Assembly (NCBI RefSeq): GCF_019890675.1
Contig: NZ_JAIOAA010000020.1
Coordinates: forward strand, 35,970-99,969
DNA length: 64,000 nt
Direction of reading: 5' to 3'
Origin: Micromonospora sp. PLK6-60
GTDB lineage: Bacteria > Actinomycetota > Actinomycetes > Mycobacteriales > Micromonosporaceae
The translations under genes and the position numbers were made by a program. Below, in pieces: positions 57,960 through 64,000 of the stretch; position 1 is the first letter of the stretch; the number at the start of each line of letters is the position of its first letter. The notes beneath the pieces were generated by a model. The model did not search any database, was not told the DNA's origin, and was given only the letters and a program-made list of their open reading frames with translations.

Positions 57960-57994
57960 TTTCCCTGCGTCCGCCGGGCGGGAGGCGGCCCGGG

Positions 57995-59590
57995 TCAGGC
58001 GGCGGGTGGGCCCGCCGGCGCCAGCGCGTCCGTCCCGGTGGGGGCCCGGCCGGCGGGCGGCTCCGCCGCCGGCACCCGGGCGCCGCGCAGCACGGCCACC
58101 GCGAGCGCCGCGGCCAGCAGCATCATCAGCGCGGCCACCACCGCGGCGAGGTGCAGCCCGTCGACGAACGCCGCGCGGGCGGCCCGCAGCACGGCGTCGG
58201 CCGTGCCCGACGGCAGCCCCTCGGCCGCCGCCAGCGCGCCGCCCAACGTCTCCCGGGCCGCCCGGACCGTCTCGTCGGGCAGGCCGGCGGGCAACCCGTG
58301 CACCACCTCGCGGTGGTAGACGGCCGCGCCGACGCTGCCCAGCACGGCCATGCCGAGCGCCCCGCCCAGCTCGCTGCTGGACTCGGTCAGCGCCGAGGCC
58401 ACCCCGGCCCGCTCCGCCGGCGCGGCGCCCAGCACCAGCTCGGTGACCAGGGGCATCACCAGCATCGCGCCGGCCGCGCAGACGGCCGCGCCGAGCAGCA
58501 GCAGCCACAGCGGCGACTGTGGCGTCACCCGGGTCAGCAGAGCGAAGCCGCCCGCAGCGACGACGAAGCCGGCCGCGATCAGCCAGGCCCGCTCGATCCG
58601 CCGGGCCAGCGCGGTGGCGGCCGGGGCGACGCCGCCGACCACCAGCGCCGGCAGCACGCTCCACAGCGCCGCGCGCAGCGGGCTGAGGCCGAGCACCGAC
58701 TGCAGGTGCTGGGTGGTGAAGATGGCGAAGCCGACCAGGCCGAACATCACCAGCAGGTTGACCCCGAGCGCGCCGCCGAAGGCCCGCCGGCGGAACAGCG
58801 CCGGGTCGATCATCGGGTGCGGCCGGGTCCGCAGCCGGTGCACGAAGGCCGCGCCGACCAGCACCCCGGCCACGATGGCGGCGCCGCGCGGGGGTGACCA
58901 GCCGTCCCGGGCGATCTCCTTGACCGCGTAGATCACCGGCAGCAGCGCGGCCAGCGAGAGCACCGCGCCGAACAGGTCGAACGGGCCGGCGGCCGGGTTG
59001 CGGAACTCCGGCACCAGCAGCGGGACGAGGAGCAGGAGCAGCAGCATCGCCGGGATGTTGATCAGGAAGATCGAGCCCCACCAGAAGTGCTCCAGCAACA
59101 GGCCGCTGAGCACCGGCCCGACGGCCACCCCGCCGGTCAGCACGGCGGTCCAGATGCCGACCGCGGTGCCCCGCTGCCGCTCGTCGCCGAACATGTTGCG
59201 GACCAGGGCCAGCGTGGACGGCATCAGCGTCGCCCCGCCCACGCCGAGCAGCGCCCGGGCGGCGATCAGGGTGGTGGCGCTGTCGGCGTACGCGGCCAGC
59301 AGCGACGCCGCGCCGAACGCGAGGGCACCGATCAGCAGCAGGCGGCGCCGCCCGATCCGGTCACCGAGCGCGCCCATCGTGATCAGCAGGCCGGCGAGCA
59401 TGAACCCGTAGCTGTCGAAGATCCAGAGCTGCTGGGTGGCCGTGGGCCGCAGCTGCTCGGTGATGGCCGGGACGGCGAAGTAGAGCACCGACACGTCCAT
59501 CGAGACCAGCAGCAGCGGCAACATCAGCACGCCGAACCCGGCCCATTCCCGCCGGCCGGCCCGTCCCGGCGCGACCCCCATGTCCGTCAT
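57995..59590 (-). CDS. MFS drug exporter, DHA2 family (14 TM)
   Basis: A 531-residue major facilitator with about 14 membrane helices. Motif A is GALGDRIGRRRLLLIGALAF, and motif C lies in GIWTAVLTGGVAVGPVLSGL. SMDVSVLYFAVPAITEQLRP matches the TM1 D/E pattern of SmvA/EmrB/LfrA-like exporters. Such pumps exchange protons for quaternary ammonium compounds and other lipophilic cations. The ATG at 59590 is favoured. It is divergent from a TetR gene across two operator copies, the standard self-repressing exporter layout. The C-terminal ~25 residues are disordered. Confidence 0.9.
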   Translation of the reverse strand: MTDMGVAPGRAGRREWAGFGVLMLPLLLVSMDVSVLYFAVPAITEQLRPTATQQLWIFDSYGFMLAGLLITMGALGDRIGRRRLLLIGALAFGAASLLAAYADSATTLIAARALLGVGGATLMPSTLALVRNMFGDERQRGTAVGIWTAVLTGGVAVGPVLSGLLLEHFWWGSIFLINIPAMLLLLLLVPLLVPEFRNPAAGPFDLFGAVLSLAALLPVIYAVKEIARDGWSPPRGAAIVAGVLVGAAFVHRLRTRPHPMIDPALFRRRAFGGALGVNLLVMFGLVGFAIFTTQHLQSVLGLSPLRAALWSVLPALVVGGVAPAATALARRIERAWLIAAGFVVAAGGFALLTRVTPQSPLWLLLLGAAVCAAGAMLVMPLVTELVLGAAPAERAGVASALTESSSELGGALGMAVLGSVGAAVYHREVVHGLPAGLPDETVRAARETLGGALAAAEGLPSGTADAVLRAARAAFVDGLHLAAVVAALMMLLAAALAVAVLRGARVPAAEPPAGRAPTGTDALAPAGPPAA

Positions 59591-59605
59591 GATCCGCACC
59601 CTTCT

Positions 59606-59652
59606 GCGTATGCCATACGCTTCATTGCGTAGACCATACGCAGAAATATGAT
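59606..59652. promoter_or_regulatory. Paired TetR operators and promoter in the MFS/TetR gap
   Basis: GCGTATG-C-CATACGC (59606-59620) is a perfect 15-bp dyad; GCGTAGACCATACGC (59627-59641) is a second, imperfect copy 21 bases away, so both face the same side of the helix. For the rightward TetR gene, TTGCGT (59625-59630) and TATGAT (59647-59652) form a 16-base-spaced promoter covered by the second site. The TetR gene product is the expected ligand-released repressor of both genes. Confidence 0.75.
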
Positions 59653-59670
59653 GGCGGGCAAGGAGGAGAT

Positions 59671-60444
59671 GTGGACGCGACGACGGACAGTCAGGCACCG
59701 GCGCTGCCCCCGGCCATCGAGGCCGCCTGGGGGCTGCGGGGCCGCCCACCGAAGGGCCCCCGCCCCGGGCTCACCCTCGCCCGGATCGTCGAGGCCGGGG
59801 TGCGGATCGCCGACGCCGAAGGGCTGGTCGCCGTCTCGATGGGCCGGGTCGCCAGGGAACTCGGCGCCGGCACCATGGCCCTCTACCGGTACGTCGGCGC
59901 GAAGGACGAACTGCTCACCCTGATGGTCGACGCGGCGTACGGGGCACCGCCCGGGGCCGCGGACGACGGCCCGGACTGGCGGGCGGGGCTGGCCCGCTGG
60001 GCCTGGGCCGACCGCGGCGTGCTGCGCCGGCACCCGTGGATCCTGCGGGTGCCGATCGCCGGGCCGCCGCTGACCCCCAACTCGCTGGCCTGGCTGGAGG
60101 ACGGCCTGCGCTGTCTGGCCGACACCGCCCTGGCCGAACACGAGAAGCTGTCGGCGATCCTGCTGCTCACCGGCTACGTCCGCAACGAGTCCCTGCTGAC
60201 CGCCCAGATCGCCGAGGGAACCCGGGCGGCCGGCGTCGCGTCCGAGGAGCTGATGCCCAGCTACCGGGCCCTGGTCGCCCGGGTCGCCGACCCGCACCGG
60301 TTCCCCGCGCTGAACCGGCTGCTGGCGGCCGGCGCGCTGGACCGCGCGGACGACCCCGACGAGGAGTTCGTCTTCGGCCTGGAGCGGGTGCTCGACGGGG
60401 TGGCCGCGCTGATCGACGAGCGCGGCCGGAGCACACCGCGCTGA
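59671..60444 (+). CDS. TetR family repressor of the adjacent exporter
   Basis: A 257-residue TetR protein of the TetR_C (TetR class) group. An N-terminal extension of about 25 residues precedes the helix-turn-helix (IVEAGVRIADAEGLVAVSMG, VARELGAGTMALYRYVGAKD). The C-terminal domain (RRHPWILRVPIAGPPLTPNS) matches this group. The GTG at 59671 follows AAGGAGGAG. Its place opposite the MFS gene with two operators strongly suggests drug-responsive control. Confidence 0.9.
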   Translation: MDATTDSQAPALPPAIEAAWGLRGRPPKGPRPGLTLARIVEAGVRIADAEGLVAVSMGRVARELGAGTMALYRYVGAKDELLTLMVDAAYGAPPGAADDGPDWRAGLARWAWADRGVLRRHPWILRVPIAGPPLTPNSLAWLEDGLRCLADTALAEHEKLSAILLLTGYVRNESLLTAQIAEGTRAAGVASEELMPSYRALVARVADPHRFPALNRLLAAGALDRADDPDEEFVFGLERVLDGVAALIDERGRSTPR

Positions 60445-60497
60445 GCGCGCCGACGGCGCCGGGTGAGAATGGAGGCCGGCGCGTGAAGGGAGGGACG

Positions 60498-61484
60498 ATG
60501 AGCGGACTAGCCACCGAGACACTGGACACCATGCCGCTGGCGCCCGCCGACCGCTGGCCGTTCTGGCAGGCGATGACCGGCCGGGTGTCCACCCCGCTCT
60601 CGTTCCACAGTGAGCACGCCCACGACTTCCAGGGCGACGCCCGCACGGTCGACCTCGGCCCGGTGGGCCTGGTCCGGTTCCGCTACCAGTCGCTGACCTG
60701 CTGGCGCACCCCCCGGCTGATCCGGCAGACCGACCCGGAGATCTACCAGGTCGGCCTGGTCCTGGCCGGCGACACCACGGTCGGCGCCCGGCGGCGGAAC
60801 ACCGCCGTGGCCGCCGGCGACATGACCTTCATCGACTGGGGACGGCCACACGAGGTACGCCACATGGGTGGCCAGGGCGGCCGGTTCCCGGCCGCCTCGA
60901 TCACCGCCTCCATCCCGCGCAGCCTGCTCCCCCTCGACGAGAACCGGGTGGACCGCCTCTCCGGCATCCGGATCTCCGGCACCGAGGGCACCGGCGCGCT
61001 GCTGGCCCAGCACCTGCACCGGGTCAACCGCCACCCCGAGCAGTTCCATCCGGCCGAGGCGCCGTACCTCGCCGACGTCACGATCAGCCTGGTCGCCAGC
61101 CTGCTGGCCCGGCAGCTCGACAGCGAGAGCTCCCTGCCGGCCGAGGTGCGGCAGCAGGTCACGCTGACCCGGATCCGGGAATTCGTGGACCGCCACCTCG
61201 GCGACCGTTCGTTGTCCCCGCGCACCGTGGCCGACGCCCACCACGTCTCCCTCCGTACGCTGCACCGGCTCTTCGCCGAGTCCGAGGACAGCGTCGCCGG
61301 GCACATCCGGCGGCGCCGGCTGGACCGGTGCCGGCGCGACCTCGCCGACCCGCTGCTCGCCGACCAGCCCGTCGGGACCATCGCCCGCCGCTGGGGCTTC
61401 ACCGACCAGGCCCACTTCAGCCGCGCCTTCCGCGCCGCGTACGGGATGAGCCCCCGGGCCTGGCGGCACGGGCACCGGCGCTGA
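60498..61484 (+). CDS. AraC-family regulator
   Basis: A 328-residue regulator. The N-terminal ligand domain matches AraC-binding-like proteins (YQVGLVLAGDTTVGARRRNT, DMTFIDWGRPHEV). The C-terminal two helix-turn-helix units read SPRTVADAHHVSLRTLHRLF and GTIARRWGFTDQAHFSRAFR. The ATG at 60498 follows GAAGGGAGGG. It lies 54 bases behind the TetR gene on the same strand, but target and ligand are unknown. Confidence 0.88.
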   Translation: MSGLATETLDTMPLAPADRWPFWQAMTGRVSTPLSFHSEHAHDFQGDARTVDLGPVGLVRFRYQSLTCWRTPRLIRQTDPEIYQVGLVLAGDTTVGARRRNTAVAAGDMTFIDWGRPHEVRHMGGQGGRFPAASITASIPRSLLPLDENRVDRLSGIRISGTEGTGALLAQHLHRVNRHPEQFHPAEAPYLADVTISLVASLLARQLDSESSLPAEVRQQVTLTRIREFVDRHLGDRSLSPRTVADAHHVSLRTLHRLFAESEDSVAGHIRRRRLDRCRRDLADPLLADQPVGTIARRWGFTDQAHFSRAFRAAYGMSPRAWRHGHRR

Positions 61485-61807
61485 TCCCCCGCTGGCCGCC
61501 GACGGCGGCTGGTCCCCCGGCCACCGGCGGGAAACGTGTCGACCACCGGCGAGGTGACGGGCGTGCGGCGGGGCCGGCGCGGATCGTCAACCTCGTGGCG
61601 TCCACGGTCAACTCCGGCCGGCGATAATCAATACGGGCCGAGGCCGGGTGACCGGTGCGGCCCCGCGTATCGGGGGCGTGGCGAGGCGCCCGCGGCCACG
61701 GCCGCGGGCGGCCTCGGCGCGGTGACGCCACCGACCGGCCGACCAGCCAGCGGCCGCTGCCGACTCCGGCCCCGCCGCCGATCCCCCAGGTTCCCCGGCG
61801 GGGCCGG
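61485..61807. other. 323-bp gap between araC-type gene and topoisomerase gene
   Basis: The flanking genes converge. The only clear feature is a stem: GCCCGCGGCC (61688-61697) pairs with GGCCGCGGGC (61700-61709) over a 2-base loop, extended by CGAGGC (61682-61687) and GCCTCG (61711-61716) with one bulge. It is a plausible two-way terminator. No gene or ribosome site was seen in the remainder. Confidence 0.6.
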
Positions 61808-62791
61808 TCAGGCGTCCTCCAACAGGGCCAGCACCCGCCGCTCGGCGTCCTCCCGGGGCGTCCCGGCCGCGATCTCCGCCACCACGCCGTCGTGGAACAA
61901 ATCCACCACCCGCGGATCGACGTACGACGTCCGGGCCACCGTCGGGGTGTTGCCCAGCAGTTCGGCCACCGTCCGCATCACCGCCGCCACCGCCTTCTTC
62001 CGGCCGGTCGCCGAGCCGGCCGGTCCCGCCGCCGCCAACTCGGTCGCGGCCCGCACCGTGGCGTGCCAGGTGCGGAAGTCCTTGGCGGTCATCTCGCCGC
62101 CGCTGGCGTCGCGCAGGTAGTCGTTCACCTCGTCGCTGCGCACGTCCCGCCACGCCCGGCCGTCCCAGTAGCCGAAGAGGCGATCCTCCCGGCGGCGCCG
62201 ACGCCGCAGGTTCATCAGCACCCGGCACAGCTCCGCGTCCTCGATCCGCCGTACCTGCTCCACGCCGCCCTTGGCGGGGAACTCCAGGACCACGCAGCCG
62301 CCCCGCGACCGGGCGTGCTCCGGGCGCAGCGTGGAGACCCCGTAGGTGGCCTCGTCGCCGACCGCGTACTGGTCGTTGCCGACCCGGAACATGCCCATGT
62401 CGAGCAGCCTCGCCACCGTGGCCAGCACCCGGAGCCGGTTGAGGCCCCGGCCGTCCAGGTCGCCGGCGACCCGTTCGCGCAGCTTCGGCAACCGGCGCGC
62501 CACCTCCAGCACGTGGTCGAACTTCGCCTCGTCCCGCTTGCGCCGCCACTGGGGGTGGTAGACGTACTGCCGGCGACCGGCGGCGTCCACGCCGATCGCC
62601 TGGATGTGCCCGTTCGGGTACGGCGAGATCCACACGTCCTGCCAGGCCGGCGGGATCACCAGCCCGTCCAGCCGGGCGATCTCCGCCGGGTCGCGCAGCG
62701 GCGCCCCGGCCTGGTCGACGTACCGCCAGCCCTCGCCCCGCCGCCGGCGGCCGTACCCCGGCCGGCCCGGATCGCTACGCCGCAACCGCAC
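61808..62791 (-). CDS. DNA topoisomerase IB
   Basis: A 327-residue poxvirus-like topoisomerase IB. The nucleophile is Y290 in VARTSYVDPRVVDLF. The pentad residues lie in the core: KDFRTWHATV supplies a catalytic lysine and histidine area, and arginines lie in YGVSTLRPEHARSRG. The N-terminal domain has IPPAWQDVWISPYPNGHIQA. It relaxes supercoils by cutting one strand through a 3'-phosphotyrosine. The GTG start overlaps the preceding glycosyltransferase gene by 17 bases. Confidence 0.92.
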   Translation of the reverse strand: MRLRRSDPGRPGYGRRRRGEGWRYVDQAGAPLRDPAEIARLDGLVIPPAWQDVWISPYPNGHIQAIGVDAAGRRQYVYHPQWRRKRDEAKFDHVLEVARRLPKLRERVAGDLDGRGLNRLRVLATVARLLDMGMFRVGNDQYAVGDEATYGVSTLRPEHARSRGGCVVLEFPAKGGVEQVRRIEDAELCRVLMNLRRRRRREDRLFGYWDGRAWRDVRSDEVNDYLRDASGGEMTAKDFRTWHATVRAATELAAAGPAGSATGRKKAVAAVMRTVAELLGNTPTVARTSYVDPRVVDLFHDGVVAEIAAGTPREDAERRVLALLEDA

Positions 62792-63728
62792 CGGAGACCC
62801 GCACCACCCGTTCCACGTCGGCCACGGCGGCGAGCACCGCGTCCAGCGGAATCGCCGCCATCGTCGCCGGGCCTGCTACCCCGCCGGACCGGCTCCATTC
62901 CTGGTCACCGCCCCACAGCACCCGATGCCGGGCCCGCTCCGGGGGCGGCCCCCAGCGGGCCGGCGGGACCGGCCCGAACAGCACCACCGACGGGGTGGCG
63001 TAGCCGGTCGCCAGGTGCGCCACCCCGGTGTCGCCGCTGACCACCAGCCGGGCGTGGGCCACCAGGGCGGCCAGCGCGCCGAGATCGGTACGGCCGGCGA
63101 GCACCGCGTCCGCCGGCAGCCCCGCCCCGGCCGCCACCCGGACCGCGAGCGCCCGCTCGTCCGGCGAGCCGGTGACCACCACCCGGTGCCCCCGGTCGGC
63201 CAGTGCCCGAGCCAGCGCGGCGAACCGCTCCGCCGGCCACCGCTTCGCCTCGATCTTGCTGCCCGGGTGCAGGACGGTCACCCCGGCCGGCTGGCCGCCC
63301 CGCGCGGGCCGGTGCAGCGCCAGGTTTGTGCGGTCGGCGGGGATGCCGTACCAGCCGAGCAGTCGGCACCAGCGGTCCACCTCGTGTTCGTTGGCCCACC
63401 AGGGCGGGCCGTCGTGGTGGTCGGCGTCGGGGTTGGTGAAGGCGAGCAGCCGGTCGGGTCGGGTGGCGGCGAGCATCCGGTGGGACTGGGGTCCGCGGCC
63501 GTGCAGGTTGACGGCGAGGTGCGGTGGTGGGGCGGGCTGGTCGAGTGGGCCGAGGTCGTCGGTGTGGATCTGGCGGTCCACCCCGCCGACGAGGTCGACC
63601 AGTGGGGCGAGCCAGTGGGGTGCGGCCAGGACCAGTTCCTGGTCGGGGTACGCGGTGCGTAGGGCGCGTAGCGCGGGGACGGCGGTGGCGAGGTCCCCGA
63701 CGCCGAGCGCGCGCAGTACGAGGATCAC
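62775..63728 (-). CDS. Glycosyltransferase family 9 (heptosyltransferase-like)
   Basis: A 317-residue GT-B enzyme. The N-terminus VLRALGVGDLATAVPALRAL and the C-terminal donor site VVSGDTGVAHLATGYATPSV, then VLFGPVPPARWGPPP, are the GT9 signatures. GT9 enzymes add heptose to lipopolysaccharide in Gram-negative bacteria; actinobacteria have no LPS, so another sugar donor and a cell-wall or secondary-metabolite acceptor is expected. It overlaps both neighbours (GTGA with the dehydrogenase gene), so the three form one operon. Confidence 0.88.
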   Translation of the reverse strand: MILVLRALGVGDLATAVPALRALRTAYPDQELVLAAPHWLAPLVDLVGGVDRQIHTDDLGPLDQPAPPPHLAVNLHGRGPQSHRMLAATRPDRLLAFTNPDADHHDGPPWWANEHEVDRWCRLLGWYGIPADRTNLALHRPARGGQPAGVTVLHPGSKIEAKRWPAERFAALARALADRGHRVVVTGSPDERALAVRVAAGAGLPADAVLAGRTDLGALAALVAHARLVVSGDTGVAHLATGYATPSVVLFGPVPPARWGPPPERARHRVLWGGDQEWSRSGGVAGPATMAAIPLDAVLAAVADVERVVRVSGAVAA

Positions 63729-64000
63729 GGGTAGGAGGTTTCCTGTTCGGCGCAGACGACCAGTTCGCGTACGGAGCAGCCGGGTGGTTGGGACAACGCG
63801 AACATGACGGCGGTGGCGGTGTCGGCGGGGTCGTTGAGGTTGGCGTCGGGTCCGGGTTTGTATTGGGCGTCGCGGTCGTCGAAGAAGGCGGTGCGCATGC
63901 CGCCGGGGATGAGCAGGGTGACGCCGACGGTGCCGGCGAGTTCGGCGGCGAGGGCTCGGGTGAAGCCGACCACCCCGAACTTCGCCGCGCAGTACGCCGT
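63725..64000 (-). CDS. Short-chain dehydrogenase/reductase (C-terminal part only)
   Basis: The gene enters from the right edge; only the last ~91 residues are visible. The catalytic YxxxK motif is present as YCAAKFGVVGFTRALAAELA, followed by LLIPGGMRTAFFDDRDAQYK. NAD(P)-dependent oxidation or reduction of an alcohol or ketone is the family's chemistry. Pairing with a GT9 enzyme suggests a sugar-linked pathway, but this is only position. The stop overlaps the glycosyltransferase start. Confidence 0.85.
   Translation of the reverse strand, partial: TAYCAAKFGVVGFTRALAAELAGTVGVTLLIPGGMRTAFFDDRDAQYKPGPDANLNDPADTATAVMFALSQPPGCSVRELVVCAEQETSYP

Noticed and set aside
49383..60444. A secondary-metabolite gene cluster (methyltransferase, F420-type oxidoreductase, MFS pump, regulators)
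   Set aside because: There is no core synthase (PKS, NRPS, terpene or RiPP), and the genes lie on alternating strands with their own terminators.

Overview
The window is high-GC actinobacterial chromosome. GTG starts are common, 4-base GTGA/ATGA gene overlaps are frequent, and the phosphatidylinositol mannoside genes, an F420-type luciferase-like oxidoreductase, HAAS/PadR, DUF1206, DUF3618 and DUF4235 families all point to Actinobacteria. The gene set, plus dispersed intergenic repeats that I recall from Micromonospora and Salinispora, suggests Micromonosporaceae, most likely Micromonospora. The genus is an inference. I saw no tRNA, rRNA, CRISPR array, IS element or prophage.\n\nLayout. 0-3 kb: the end of a branched-chain amino acid ABC transporter operon (livG and partial livF), a TetR regulator facing a decayed acyl-CoA dehydrogenase remnant, and a class V aminotransferase. 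3.4-7.2 kb: a dicarboxylate module, with dctA divergent from a CitA/DcuS-type kinase and its response regulator. 7.2-10.8 kb: dnaE. 11-15 kb: a PadR/HAAS membrane pair, then LemA and an M48 protease with a TerB-like tail. 15-19 kb: a DesK/NarL-type two-component system followed by a NatAB-type ABC exporter. 19.2-21.4 kb: a large membrane protein with six about 48-residue repeats, the least understood gene here.\n\n21.5-36.4 kb is a conserved housekeeping block: yebC, pdxT, pdxS, pimA, patA, pgsA, an EF-G-like GTPase, a HIT protein and thrS. From memory this follows the mycobacterial Rv2603c-Rv2614c order, here interrupted by accessory genes. 36.6-44.4 kb: a YcnI-like secreted protein that lacks the usual copper-binding histidine, an ADP-ribosylglycohydrolase, an OmpR-type two-component system, adenosine deaminase with a Tam-like methyltransferase, and an aldo/keto reductase. 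44.5-49.3 kb: an envelope and stress cluster (cold shock protein, DUF4235/DUF3618/holin-like triad, MscS channel, DUF1206 protein, lipoprotein). 49.4-57.9 kb: a cysteine-desulfurase-like PLP enzyme, a small GNAT protein, a family 3 glycosidase, an F420-type oxidoreductase, a TetR regulator, a methyltransferase and RecQ. 58-64 kb: a drug exporter divergent from its TetR regulator with paired operators, an AraC regulator, DNA topoisomerase IB, a family 9 glycosyltransferase and a partial short-chain dehydrogenase.\n\nThe most unusual layer is non-coding. Five copies of a roughly 56-bp element with two GTTAAC cores sit between genes. Three genes (thrS, a TetR gene and a methyltransferase gene) take their stop codon from a copy. 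Several very long perfect hairpins (31956-32016, 22425-22461, 57910-57959) and an inverted-repeat element (46409-46499) add to this. Two gene remnants (1869-2000 and 22507-22710) show local decay.
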